A stretch of DNA of 64,000 nucleotides from Branchipolynoe longqiensis. Lineage: Eukaryota; Annelida; Polychaeta; Phyllodocida; Polynoidae. The translations under genes and the position numbers were made by a program. Where the stretch lies: the NCBI GenBank assembly GCA_030323885.1, contig CM059186.1:21304998-21368997 (forward strand), in the 5' to 3' direction. This document shows positions 1-10,002 of the stretch, one piece after another (position 1 is the stretch's first letter; the number at the start of each line of letters is the position of its first letter). The notes beneath the pieces were generated by a model. It made no database searches, had not been told where the DNA came from, and saw nothing but the letters and a program-made list of their open reading frames with translations.

Positions 1-301
1 TCTTAAAGCATAAATTAATGTACCAAAGATTTTCATCGTGAAGTAGTAATATTCCTGTAGAACACAGCCTTCAGTGATGCCAAATGGTTCTCTGCATAAT
101 GACAGCCATCTTTGGTTTAATAGGACATTCCTTTTAAATCTACTTTTTAAATTATGCATTTTAAGGATAACATTCAAAAACGATTGATGAGGCTTACTCA
201 TTTAGTGCAATTGCTACGCGAACACTACACAAGCACAAACTCATTCAGTCAGATTACAAAACCAAATGTTACTCAATTTACATTAATAATAATAGTACTT
301 A
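1..301. other. RAD52 intron, no recognised feature
   Basis: AT-rich sequence downstream of RAD52 exon 6. I searched both strands for the next RAD52 exon and for repeat ends and saw neither. Confidence 0.5.
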
Positions 302-653
302 TTAAAGTTGCATAGTCCGATGGCTTTGTATTTCTGTCATTTACTGAGATAAATATATTAGTTTGGTCCCTATTATCTACACTACTTTAGTTTGAAGTAA
401 CTTTTATTTTAAATGGCAAACTTTTGAGGTATTTAAGGTGCAAATATGCTAAATTAATTTAGGCAAGCACACCGACACCGTAGGCTTCTGCAGAAACAGC
501 TTCTGTTTTAATTGCCTCACTATTTCCTTTTATGTGGTGACAAATATTTACTAAATGCACCAGTTTCTAAATTAGATATGTAGAATCAAATCTAGATAAT
601 TATTTAAGTTTTGGAAAAAAATGTGATGTTTTCGTCAGACTATCCCGCTTTAA
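302..653 (+). mobile_element. TTAA-flanked MITE, family A, full length
   Basis: 352 bp. It begins TTAAAGTTGCATAGTCCGAT and ends in the inverted counterpart (GTCAGACTATCCCGCTTTAA). TTAA at both outer edges fits a piggyBac-type TTAA target duplication. Full or partial copies recur at 952, 1773, 8259, 15543, 15949, 29436, 35299, 37225, 47348 and (end only) 46583-47215. No coding capacity. Confidence 0.75.
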
Positions 654-802
654 TTACTATCCCTAACACAATTATTACCCGATAACTGACCAATGTAATA
701 TTGATCCACACTAACACACACACAATTAAATACATTAGATCCTTTGTGAAAACAAAATAAAAAAATATCATTGATAAAGCAAAAGATTAAAAAAATAGTT
801 AC

Positions 803-878
803 AATTTTCGGACCACGTCCAATCATTTTCAAGTACTCCTTGTCCCCAAGGCAGTTCCCGAGAGCGTTCCCGAAACTC
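803..878 (-). CDS. RAD52: RAD52 coding exon 6 (last one in window)
   Basis: 76 bp, phase 2 to 0. The acceptor is pyrimidine-rich (TCTTTTAAACCAG|G). It completes the split Lys codon and then reads SFGNALGNCLGDKEYLKMIG followed by RGPKI. SFGNALGNC-x-x-DK-x-YL is diagnostic for RAD52. The proposed donor ATT|GTAACT (797-802) is the least certain boundary. The phase 0 end and the length are consistent with it. Exons for the remainder of the ring domain and the RPA/RAD51-binding tail are not found in 1-800 and should be left of the window. Confidence 0.93.
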
Positions 879-951
879 CTGGTTTAAAAGAAAAAGGATC
901 TTCAATATGCTTTCATTTAATAACCAATTACAATTCTTCACTTAGATTTTC

Positions 952-1760
952 TTAAAGTGGCATAGTCCGATGGTTGTGAGTTTCGGGCAATTTTATGAGA
1001 TAAATACATTAGATTGATCATTATAATCTAATTTACTTTAGTTCGAAGTAATTTCTTTTTTAAATGCGTAACTTTGTGGAGATATTTGAAGGGAAAACAT
1101 GACAAATTAATTTCGGCAAGCACGCCAAAATTCTGAGAAAATAAGTTTCCTCGGGAACAGGTTCTATACAATTGGCTTATTATCCCTTTCTATATAGGTA
1201 TGCAGGTATTGCAGGTATTGCAGGTATTGCAATACCTCAGGAAGTTTGACGCCCCTGCCCTGCAGAGTTGTAAACCACTGCCTTGTGGTACAGGTTCTTG
1301 ACAGAACCGAAGGCTAAGGGAACAAACCCTAAACAGAAAACCATGTCACTGTGGCAGCATTAAGGGCGGTTGATGTATGGAACTCCCAACATCTCCCGAC
1401 CAGCCACTGCAGGGACAAATAGTTTTGCGCCTGTCTTGACATGTTCTTGCTGGTGTGAAACTGCTATTTGCTCCCCGAGAGAGAGCTGCTGGTAACTTGC
1501 AAAAGCCAGCAGCACTTCCAACACCTTGGCAGGCAGCTTTCATGAAATGTGCAACTCTCACAGCAGAGAGCTAAATGGAGAGCGGCAGTCAAGTAATGAA
1601 AGCAGTCTTTGTTGCATCGCGACCGACAGCATGATGCTGATGATATAGGGAAACATACTTAATAAGCACATCGGAATCTAAATAGGATCCATAGGATCAA
1701 ATCTATGTAAGTGGATTGGTTTAAAAAAATTGATGCTTTCATCGGAATAAGCAGCTTTAA
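952..1760 (+). mobile_element. MITE family A split by another insertion
   Basis: The left end (TTAAAGTGGCATAGTCCG, 952) and right end (TCGGAATAAGCAGCTTTAA, ending 1760) belong to one family A copy. About 450 bp of unrelated repeat (about 1195-1645) interrupts it at the CCCTTTCTATAT position of the consensus. Confidence 0.7.
1195..1645 (+). repeat. Interspersed repeat nested in MITE A
   Basis: Starts with three 11-bp units (TGCAGGTATTG) and continues GCAATACCTCAGG...GACCGACAGCATG. A second copy with an internal deletion is at 39888-40075. The family is not recognised. In the second copy a 39-codon open stretch starts at an ATG (39851), but this copy has stops. Confidence 0.65.
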
Positions 1761-1772
1761 TAATGACCAGCA

Positions 1773-1992
1773 TTAACATTGCGTAATCAGATGGTTTTAA
1801 GTTTCTGCCATTTTTCTTATAGATAAATATATTAAGTTAATTGTTATGAACTTTAGCTAGAAGGCACTTTATTATAAATGGTTAAGTTTGGAGATATTTG
1901 AAGTGAAAACTTGTCAATTTAACTTTGCCATGTACATTACAATTCTGACACCGTATGGTTCGATAGTAGCAGGTTCTACTAACTTGACCAGG
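1773..1992 (+). mobile_element. MITE family A, 5' part
   Basis: TTAACATTGCGTAATCAGATGG followed by about 215 bp of family A consensus, then replaced by a SINE tail fragment (1993-2096). Confidence 0.6.
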
Positions 1993-2096
1993 GTGGCTCA
2001 CGATCAGGATAATGTGATTGAGTGGAATATCAAATCACAGTGCTGGCGGCCTGGTCTCCCAGTGGAGCAGCACTATAAAGTCACCATGAGTCATCA
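1993..2096 (+). mobile_element. SINE-1 tail fragment
   Basis: GGCTCA-x-ATCAGGATAATGTG through CACTATAAAGTCACCATGAG. This is the body of the tRNA-derived SINE family that is the commonest repeat in the window. See the full copy at 40542. Confidence 0.75.
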
Positions 2097-2983
2097 AAGA
2101 TACCAGAGTGATTAGGGGTAAATATATTGCAATATATAGTTATTTGAGTCTTAAATTTATTTTGCAAGTCAAAATAGGTTATTTTTCATATTTCCCCTTG
2201 CCACCTATCATTCGAAAGCTAACAGTGCAAGCTTTCCAATGAGCATAAAAATAGATGTTTAGCCTGTATACAGCCAAAGCCTATCGCTGCTGAAGGCAGT
2301 GCGGAGTTTATGTTATACAGCCAGAAGTGCATGTGCTGCACACAATTGTGTAAAACTATGTTTTTCAAGTGCAGGTAACACACTCGTTAAATAAAACTAT
2401 TAACAAGCAAACCATACAGAAGTCAAGAGGCAGTCTTCCTCTTTATGTACATATACTCTATAACATCATAGATTGCCTGTATGTGGAGTTAAAAGCAAGT
2501 AAAAACACTCAAATTTACTCATTTGACCAAGTCATTGACAATATACTAGCGGGCTGCCACTACCTACTATTAGTAAATATTTGTGTAAATTACTAACAAT
2601 AGGTACTTCAAAGTGATTTCTATTTTCAACAGGTCAGTATTACATCTTATATATCTGTACAGATCTTTTAAATTGGATCTCAATGACATAAAAATCATTT
2701 AGATCGATTGAATAGCTGCAAAGTTATGAGTGTTTAAAGATTGATTTTTTTTCCCCGATTTGTGCACATTTCCAAATTAGCCAAATCTTGGATTTTAGGG
2801 TCCCACCTGGAAGCTATTTTGCATATGATCTGTCCAATATTAAAGAATCTCATTCTCTATAGTACAAATAAGAAGATCAATTTTTTACAGACCATAACTG
2901 TTAGTATTCTTTCTGAAATTTCATGTCAAACCTGCTAAATTCCTTAATTTCCAGCAACCACCAATAATAAATTCAGTAAAATA
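2097..2983. other. RAD52 intron 5, nothing recognised
   Basis: AT-rich, with no open exon, no tRNA-like boxes and no recognisable TIRs. Confidence 0.5.
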
Positions 2984-3300
2984 TAGAAAAATAGCATAAC
3001 TCCCATTCTAATTGTCCTATCACAGCAATCTTTATACCAAAATAACCAGAATCAAAAGCTCTACATGATGACATAATTTTCTAACTGATCAGAGAAAGAA
3101 AGACAATATTCAATTTTAGGCATCGCGAGCTGACAATAAAATTAAGAAAAATAGCATAACTCCCATTCTAATTGTCCGATCACTGCACTCTTTATACCAA
3201 AATAACCAGAATTAAAAGCTCTACATGATGACATCATTTTCTAACTGATGAGAGAGAGAAAGAAAGACAACATTCACTTAAGCATCGCGAGCTGACAATA
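2984..3300 (+). repeat. Two-copy 159-bp tandem duplication
   Basis: AAAATAGCATAACTCCCATT...CATCGCGAGCTGACAATA occurs at 2984-3142 and again at 3143-3300, with scattered substitutions. 3301-4032 that follows holds only a poly-G run near 3905-3919. Confidence 0.85.
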
Positions 3301-4032
3301 GCCAAATTCTTGCAGCAGTCACTTCTCAGACCAAGCTTGATGCGCATGATATAAATCTCAACAAAATATTGTTCTGGTTAGGTAGAGGAAGACTTAAGCT
3401 TTCTGATGATATCATTTTCAAAACGATCCTGATCAATTTTCAATGAGGATTAATGTCTTAATGTTTTTACTCCTTCAGTTCAATCAAATTTCCAACTCAG
3501 AAACACTCATGCTAGATATGCTAATGAAGCCTAGATTCTTCTCTATCTTTTATTGGTGGTTATTTTTAGCTCAGGTCAATGTCCTCACCAAGCCATTAAG
3601 TTTAGGGAAGGGAGTAGCTCAGACTGGATGAAAACAAAATCGGCGAGCATGCTCAGAGCTGCCGATGGTACCCGCCAACAAGTGTCCATTGACTGTGATT
3701 TCTTTCATAATGATGATTACAAATCAGAGACCCTAAGAGGCAAAAGAACCAGCTTTAATTTGATATAATTTTTATTTCAAACCAAGCAGAATTAGTGGAG
3801 ATTCAAGCCTTTTTAAAACGGTTAAAATAGGTCAAATTTTGCGCTGCGGACACCGTATACGCCGACTTTGGAGTACCTACTAACAATGGTAACAGCAGGG
3901 AGGGTGGGGGGGGGGGGGAGATGACATTACCATGGCAAATTATATATTCAGATAAATAAATATTTCCAAAAATAATATTGTAGTTAGATTAGACTTACAT
4001 GTAGTTGAAGTATTACTAAAATTCTTGTGAAT

Positions 4033-4292
4033 ATGAGACTGTCTCAAAAGGTGCTAAGCAATATGGGACAAACCTTTGTCCATTGTAATGATCAACATAC
4101 TATCTGCTTATGCATTCGCTCAGGATAAACTGATTCGTTTTTTACATGGTGTTTCATAGTCCCAATAGAAGACATATTGATTTGAAGCAAATGTCCTTGT
4201 GTTTTCATTGTAGCCGTTTCTGTGCTGTTTTGTGTCAATCGTTACTATGGACAAAAAAAAAGAAGAGTTATCACCTTTTGAGACAGGCTCAT
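4033..4292 (+). mobile_element. MITE family C (260 bp)
   Basis: Bounded by ATGAGACTGTCTCAAAAGGT and its inverse ACCTTTTGAGACAGGCTCAT. Copies of near-identical length lie at 18965-19224 and 49131-49387, the last with the TIR halves swapped. TATA-rich flanks at two copies suggest a TA or TATA target. Confidence 0.8.
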
Positions 4293-4315
4293 TTCTGAAT
4301 ACAAAGGTAAAGATC

Positions 4316-4412
4316 AGGGGAGAGGAACAAGCTCGCACAGTAGGGAACAAGCTCGCACAGTAGGGAACAAGCTCGCACAGTAGGGAACAAGCTTCAGTTT
4401 GCAACTCGACAC
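4316..4412 (+). repeat. 20-bp tandem units with distant inverted copy
   Basis: GGAACAAGCTCGCACAGTAG is repeated 3.5 times, followed by GCTTCAGTTTGCAACTCGAC. The reverse complement of the same block, with a single unit, lies at 7245-7292. Both are inside RAD52 intron 5. Confidence 0.85.
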
Positions 4413-5128
4413 AGGCAAGTTCAGACGTATGTTGATAGAGGTGGAACTTTAGGTTAGTAAAATTTAAAAAGGTTTTAAAATTCATGCTTTATGGTTTGCT
4501 ATGAAATTTATTGGTTATCTGATGTTTATTTATGAAAATTCTGGTGGTTTTACTCCTGGATGAGTACTTATGAAACAATTATGCATGTTGCCGGTAACAT
4601 GAGTAATTCATGACGTTGGAGACTGGGTTAGTGTTCCCAGGTGAGATAACCTGGCGCGTTGCTAGTGCATTTCGGGGATCGCCAATAACGTTGTAACATT
4701 GTTATCACTATAGGAACTAAGGCTTCGTGGTAAAGCCAAAGCCAACCGAAAGACATTCACTACTGGAGCAGCACACCGAACGGATCGATTTCAAATATTG
4801 AATCCAACGGTCTAGGCCTTTTCTGTCAAAAAAACACCCAACCCACCCATTCAGATCTTTATTTTACTGTGGTGAGGCTAACAATACTTGGGCTGAGTGT
4901 CTGAGATATGTTAACTCTTGGAGGGCCTTTAAAATACATAATTTCTTGATAGTAGATTTTTCGACCGTATTGCCAATATTGTGCTATTTAAATTGATATA
5001 GTATATATACAGTAACGTCCAAATTAATTTCCAAAATAACAAAGGGCTGGGCCCCCCTAGTGCTGTGATAGATAGTCAAATAATTGACGGTCATTAGGTG
5101 AATAAATATAAAAAAGGCTAACAATGTT

Positions 5129-6179
5129 CAGGGATGAAAGTGATTTCTGGCTAAAAATGCGGAAACCAGGCCACGATTATTACACCGACGGCAAATTTCC
5201 GCGATAACGCGGATCTTCTCCCATAGACTTAGCACTGTCAGAGAATCGCGGACAAATGCCGGAAGTCAGGTTTCAACTAACCTTGTATTATCGCCCATAC
5301 CTGACTCGCTCTTGTTTGGGTTTCATGTTCCAGCAACATCTAATGGCCCTGTCACACTACGACGTGACTACGTCAGCGTAACCACAACGTGAAAATAATG
5401 ATATCACGTCGAAGTTATCGGCGTAATATGCAAATTGTGGACGTGAGCGTAACGTGAAAGTAACGTGGGTGTACGTCGTGACCTTAGCTGTAACGTGACA
5501 ACGTTAGGGGGGAGGGGTAATTGGCGACGTGACCGGGCGTTAGTGTAACGTGAGCGTAACGTCGCCGTAACGGGTGCGACGTGGACGTAACGTGACCGTA
5601 ACGCCACCGTAACGTGACCGTAACGTGACCGTAACGTGACCGTAACGTGACCGTAACGTGACCGTAACGTGACCGTAACGTGACCGTAACGTGACCGTAA
5701 TGTGACCGTAACGTGCAAAACGCTGCCCACACGTTGCTCCCACCCGGGCCGTCGGTCTGACGTGACATAACGTGACTCTAACGTCATTTACGTTGCTATA
5801 ACGATCGCGGAACGTCAACCTAACGTCATTGTCACGTCATCCCAACGTAACGGTTGAGATACGTCGAAAGTTTTGAACAGGTTCAAAACCTCGATGCGCG
5901 CCAACGTAACACAACGTAACATGACGTAGCTCGACGTCACTCTAACGTCATTATGACGTCATCATAACGTGACCCAACGTACGGCAACGTAATGACGAAA
6001 AATCATCACGTTAGCTCGTTACGTCGTAGTGTGACAGGGGTATAAGGTCATATAAGAATGGGATTCGAACTCCCTAATTGTTGTCACATATATATTATTT
6101 TTTTGAATTTTGTATATAAAGTTAATCGGTAAATATAAATAATCGCGGAAATCCGCGAAACCGAGATCTTTCATCCCTG
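5129..6179 (+). mobile_element. hAT-like TIR element hosting a nested element
   Basis: Outer ends CAGGGATGAAAG (5129-5140) and CTTTCATCCCTG (6168-6179) are exact inverses, with GC-rich CCGCGATAACGCGG-type hairpin words inside. The CAGGG terminus recalls hAT elements, but I see no clear 8-bp target duplication. The 5344-6042 element sits inside. Sequence between 4413 and 5128 shows nothing recognisable. Confidence 0.55.
5344..6042 (+). mobile_element. Palindromic TAA-flanked element (Harbinger-like), 699 bp
   Basis: TIRs CCCTGTCACACTACGACGT and its inverse, flanked by TAA on both sides (5341-5343 and 6043-6045). A 3-bp TWA duplication is the PIF/Harbinger hallmark. The interior is built of ACGT-containing words and an 11-bp array at 5587-5711 (GTAACGTGACC, about 11 units). 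It has no stop codons over about 100 codons in several frames purely because of the repeat. I see no transposase. Confidence 0.75.
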
Positions 6180-6245
6180 AATATTAAAGTAATCGCCACA
6201 AAATGGTGGATAGTTCAACATAGTTGAACTCTGGTCAATGCTTGC

Positions 6246-6299
6246 GCCGTGTTGCTCCGTCTAACGTCGTCTAGCGCCGTCAAAAGTGTAAACGGGCCT
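6246..6299 (+). mobile_element. Terminal fragment of a related palindromic element
   Basis: Words such as CTAACGTCGTCTAGCGCCGT lead into GTAAACGGGCC followed by TTAA. It looks like one end of a TAA/TTA-target element. The rest is absent. Confidence 0.35.
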
Positions 6300-6689
6300 T
6301 AAGACGTAGCATATTCAAGTTCGCCGGTAAAGGGAGTATACCCGGCCGGAAATTAATTAAATAAAATGTTTTAAACAAAATTTCATTATTATGAAAAATA
6401 GGGACATGTAAAGTAATGCTATCTGAATTATATAAAAATAAACCTGAGTTTGTAAAAAATATTCTGCGCTTATGAAAAATGTTTATCGAAATATGTAAAT
6501 TGGCTGCATTGTTAACGGTAAAAAATGTTGATTGTGTACATGGAAAAATTCTGGAATAGTTGACATCTGTAAAATATAAGTTATATGTTGCACTATTTCT
6601 GTCTCCTTCGTCGTGAATTATTGTCTTCCAGAATAGACTGCGAGAGCTGTCGTCACGGTACATGCTTTCGGCCGATTGAAAGCATTACT

Positions 6690-7190
6690 TGTGTCGTGGG
6701 GGTGATGAAAATGGGAAATACTGTGCCTAGAGCGGGACTCGAACCCACATCTCTTTGCATTCCGGGCCAGTGTGCTAACCATTACACCACCTAGGCTCCC
6801 TGATATCAACACACTCCCCACGCCTACCTGTCTATGTGGTTACTTGCCTGAGAGGTCAGTGCAGACCACTACACTCGTCCCCCTGGAATTGTAAGTCTTG
6901 TAATGCTTACAATTACATACATACAGGCAATGCACTAACACATACATACACAGGGTAGGTTCAACAACCATACAACGCAAAGCTTGTACAGGATCCTGAT
7001 CACGGTAACCAGTGTCGTGGGGGTGATGAAAATGGGAAATACTGTGCCTAGAGCGGGACTCGAACCGACATCTCTTTGCATTCCGGGCCAGTGTGCTAAC
7101 CATTACACCACCTAGGCTCCCTGATATCAACACACTCCCCATGCCTACCTGTCTATGTGGTTACTTGCCTGAGAGGTCAGTGCAGACCAC
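6690..7190 (-). mobile_element. Two direct copies of a tRNA-derived SINE (SINE-3)
   Basis: Copies at about 6690-6860 and 7010-7190. On the minus strand each carries TGGTGTAATGGTTAGCACAC (Pol III A box, tRNA-Gln/Glu like) and GGGTTCGAGTCCCGC (B box). Acceptor-like arms pair (GCCTAGG/TCTAGGC). The anticodon arm does not fold, so these are SINE heads and not functional tRNA genes. Confidence 0.7.
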
Positions 7191-7244
7191 TACATTTGCA
7201 AGTAAACGGTGTGGTCGCAAATAATGGGCAAAATCTGTCGAGTT

Positions 7245-7292
7245 TCAAATTGAAGCTTGTTCCCTACTGTGCGAGCTTGTTCCTCTCCCCTA
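7245..7292 (-). repeat. Inverted copy of the 4316 block
   Basis: The minus strand reads AGGGGAGAGGAACAAGCTCG...GGGAACAAGCTTCAATTTG. It ends about 70 bp from the RAD52 exon 5 donor. Confidence 0.8.
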
Positions 7293-7362
7293 AAACTTAA
7301 CTCCCTGTCTTCGGAAGATGAAGTAAGAATATTTTTAATTAAAAAAAAAAAGTTGGACCTAC

Positions 7363-7481
7363 TTGAGGGCTCTCTTCAGGCCGTCAGTTACAGCCTCCTT
7401 TCTCGCCTTCTCTATGGAGAGTGCTTTCGACTTCATGCCTTCACTTACTCCATACCCAACGTCCTCGTGATAGACGCCATC
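7363..7481 (-). CDS. RAD52: RAD52 coding exon 5
   Basis: 119 bp (39 codons plus 2 nt), acceptor TTTGAACAG|GAT, donor CTCAA|GTAGGT. It starts [20 protein letters not shown] and continues [19 protein letters not shown]. This is the most conserved RAD52 block ([24 protein letters not shown]). Residues equivalent to human Tyr126, Lys133, Lys152 and Arg153 are present. The Arg156 position becomes Lys across the junction with exon 6. Intron 5 downstream is about 6.5 kb (879-7362) and packed with mobile elements. Confidence 0.98.
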
Positions 7482-8114
7482 CTGTTCAAAGCATAAAAAG
7501 ATTCAACGAGCTAGTAAGGGTGGGGGGAGGGCCAGGATATTAATTGGCAACCAGCCGGTTTGTCCCGGGTTCCCACTCTTTCGCAGGCTTCCTTTTTAAT
7601 ATCTTTTTTTAAGTACTTTTTAGGACCATTAAATGTTTTTTAAGGATCAAAATGAACAAAGTCCATAGCTTTTTCAGCATCCAATAACTCCAGGTTCCGA
7701 GTATGCTCCACTAGTCCTATTGCCCATCAGCTGGGGAAAAATTCCAATGTAAACAAGGTTGGCCCAAAATTGTGTCTGCCGTAACCATGAGAAATTATTT
7801 CAAAATGACACCAGAGTGTCACCTTTCAAAGAGCATATGAAATGTCGGGATATCTTCTTCTTTTTTAATACAAAATAAAGACCGATTTTTAGAAACAAGA
7901 CAAACATTTTGAAAACAGTTTTCCCCCCAATATAATGATATCCATAATTTATCATTCTTATAATACATTTTGTATAATTATAGGACTTTTCAGTACTTAA
8001 CTTTTTGCATTTTCAAAAAGTTAATACATTTTAGATTTGTTATGACCATTGCGAACCTTGTTGTCCTGCTACAGAGACTGCTGCCTTTACAGAACATACA
8101 AATTGGAAACTTAC

Positions 8115-8182
8115 CTTCAATTGTACTTTCACGAACGCACTAACCCCGACATAGTACTTCCCATTGTGATGGTCAACAAAGT
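8115..8182 (-). CDS. RAD52: RAD52 coding exon 4
   Basis: 68 bp (2 nt plus 22 codons, phase 1 to 0) between a good acceptor (CTATTTCAG|AC) and a perfect donor (AAG|GTAAGT). It reads FVDHHNGKYYVGVSAFVKVQ then LK. It matches the DFVD-NGK-x-YVGV-x-AFV-VQLK core strand segment of RAD52. The lysine of NGK corresponds to human Lys102, which contacts DNA. Confidence 0.97.
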
Positions 8183-8258
8183 CTGAAATAGAGCGATGCA
8201 GGGTTCTATTGAAAGTGGAACTAGGAACACAGAAGACCATGGTAAGCGGGAGATTTGA

Positions 8259-8385
8259 TTAAAGTTGCATAGTCTGATGATTTTGAGTTTCTGCCAAGTT
8301 AGATTCTTTTTTGTTTAAAGATAAATACATTAGGTTGATTACTATAATCTAGTTTACTTTATTTTGAAGTAATTTTGAAGTGTTT
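8259..8385 (+). mobile_element. MITE family A, 5' fragment
   Basis: TTAAAGTTGCATAGTCTGAT plus about 110 bp of the consensus, in RAD52 intron 3. The rest of introns 3 and 4 (7482-8114, 8386-8617) shows nothing recognisable. Confidence 0.7.
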
Positions 8386-8617
8386 TTATTTGGCCATGGG
8401 TCGTTCTCTGAAGCTGGGTACCACACATTTACATTTGGCGTCCATGTTACGATGGACATAATTAATTCTTTCTTTCTGTCTTTAATAGCAAATCAAATAA
8501 TTAGACTTAACAAGGAATTGGTAACTGTTGTAAATCTATGGTGGGCCTATCTGTACATGCAAATAACACTAGTCGTACATTGAATTTGTAGTACTTTGCA
8601 CAAACAATTCCACCTAC

Positions 8618-8711
8618 CTATATTTTGATGCGTAACAGAGTGAGACCAACCGTTAAAACCAAATGTTTCGTTAGCCAGGTTTATCAATCGCCATCCTTCA
8701 ATGTATGCCAA
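8618..8711 (-). CDS. RAD52: RAD52 coding exon 3
   Basis: 31 codons plus 1 nt (phase 0 to 1), acceptor TTCAAG|TTG and donor ATAG|GTAGGT. It translates [20 protein letters not shown] and then [11 protein letters not shown]. The YIEG-x-R-x-INLANE-x-FG-x-NGW motif is a RAD52 hallmark. It forms the beta-hairpin and helix of the undecameric ring in the known family structure. The final G joins the AC of exon 4 to make Asp, restoring the NxDFVD motif. Intron 2 upstream holds a SINE and the pseudoexon. Confidence 0.96.
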
Positions 8712-8797
8712 CTTGAACAGAAAACAAACTAGTTAGCAATAGTAGCTTCTAATTTATCATTGATAATACACAATAAAGAAAAGTAAAGCTTACACAA

Positions 8798-9122
8798 AAT
8801 ATTTAACAACACCTCTAGAGCACATTGATTATTTTTCCGTTTCATTGGCTATTGGATGTCAAACATATGGTCATTCTGACATATTTCTTTGGAGGAAACC
8901 TGCTGCCACCACATAGGCTACTCCTTCCTATAAGCAGCAAGGGGTCTTTTATATGCACTTTCCTACAGAAAGGACAGCCTTTGATGAACCAGTTGTGGAC
9001 CACTGGTTGGAACAGAAAATAGCTCAAACTACAAATGGGTCAACTAAGAAAGATCGATCGGATGATCGACAGCTTCACAGGTGGACACGCTACTGCCTGA
9101 GCTACGTCCGGCTCCTACACAA
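8798..9122 (-). mobile_element. SINE-V copy in RAD52 intron 2
   Basis: About 325 bp, matching the copy at 52545-52875 in the opposite orientation. The minus strand has a tRNA-like head (TAGCTCAGGCAGTAGCGTG), the middle GCATATAAAAGACCCCTTGC and the tail CTCTAGAGGTGTTGTTAAAT. Similar elements are widespread in molluscs. 9123-9678 holds nothing recognised. Confidence 0.75.
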
Positions 9123-9678
9123 TAAAAACACAATCCTAATATAATCGATATAGATATAATCTCTATCTCACCTAAGGTCATAGACATAAAATAATTTGAA
9201 CATTATTTCATTAACATTACAAAACTAGTGCTTGAGAAGAGTAATATTTATTAACAATAAACATGAAACTAACTGAAGAAAAAAGTGTCCTGCTATGTTT
9301 AATTATTACTTACTTTAGTAATTTCCAGATAATAACTCAATATTAATAATAAAAGCAAATACAATAAATATATGTAGACAATGGAATGGTGGTTTATTAT
9401 ATATGTAGTTTTGGTGTTGAATTCATACAATTACATAATTGTATTACTCAAACATTATATACAACAAAGAACTAATACATTCACATACAACATTCATTCA
9501 TCACTGTAGCTGAACACCCTCTTTGAGTACGATGGCATTGTCTCCCAGCAACTGGAAGTCCTCTTAGTCATCTTTAATCTGTTCAGGGTCAACATTTTTA
9601 TTTCCATAAATTTAACTAAAAATCGGTATCAAAATGGAGTACAGCCATATCACAGTTGCACACTGTTTGACAACTCAC

Positions 9679-9753
9679 CTTCTTCTGTCCACCTGCCTTG
9701 CTCCGCTGGCTGATAAACCCGGAACCCAGTCACTGTCGCAGAGCCTGCTGAAT
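9679..9753 (-). pseudogene. RAD52: RAD52 duplicated exon 2 (pseudoexon)
   Basis: A second copy of exon 2 lacks the 5' part (VRYSDQEHAA region) and the acceptor. It retains IQQALRQ, then a TGA at 9730-9732 (the CGA arginine codon of exon 2 changed by C to T), then LGSGFISQRS-KAGGQK plus one extra Lys codon. It ends at a consensus donor AAG|GTGAGT, stronger than that of the real exon. The duplication unit is about 225 bp and includes flanking intron. If spliced in, it would truncate RAD52. Confidence 0.85.
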
Positions 9754-9898
9754 TATTTATTAACCAATGCTCCCATAATAAAAAATGCCATGCAAAGCTA
9801 CAGTGACGACTTGATTTTATCCCACAGCGCCACCTGTAGGATTAGTTCTTGAGGTACCTCGTTACGTGCTACAGAGATGAAACTGTTTGACAGCTAAC

Positions 9899-10000
9899 CT
9901 TCTGTCCACCTGCCCCGCTCCGTTGGCTGATAAACCCGGAACCCAGTCGCTGTCGCAGAGCCTGCTGAATTGCTGCATGTTCCTGGTCGCTGTAACGAAC
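9899..10000 (-). CDS. RAD52: RAD52 coding exon 2
   Basis: 34 codons, phase 0 to 0, acceptor GTATAG|GTT and donor CAGAAG|GTTAGC. The translation starts VRYSDQEHAAIQQALRQRLG and ends FISQRSGAGGQK. This is the first helix and strand of the RAD52 ring domain. The family signature AIQ-x-ALRQRLG is intact, and so is the arginine equivalent to human Arg55 (single-strand DNA groove) in the ISxR segment. The acceptor at 10001-10002 was chosen over a later AG at 9990 because only this one joins exon 1 in frame and reproduces the family alignment. The donor is non-optimal (GTTAGC). A degenerate duplicate of this exon lies 220 bp downstream in intron 2. Confidence 0.95.
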
Positions 10001-10002
10001 CT

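Noticed and set aside
5404..5818. Three overlapping minus-strand frames with RSRYGHVTVTL repeats.
   Set aside because: The 11-bp array inside a palindromic element keeps all three frames open. There is no coding signal.
6729..6800. Possible tRNA-Gln/Glu gene (minus strand).
   Set aside because: The acceptor and T arms pair, but no anticodon stem forms, and it is repeated with a common 3' body, so it is a SINE head.
6618..7142. Two similar open frames (MGSVLISGSLGGVMVSTLAR) suggesting a duplicated peptide gene.
   Set aside because: They are translations of the two SINE-3 copies and contain Pol III A and B boxes.
9634..9852. A plus-strand 72-codon frame over the RAD52 pseudoexon region.
   Set aside because: Antisense shadow of the duplicated RAD52 exon. 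No plus-strand splice or start support.
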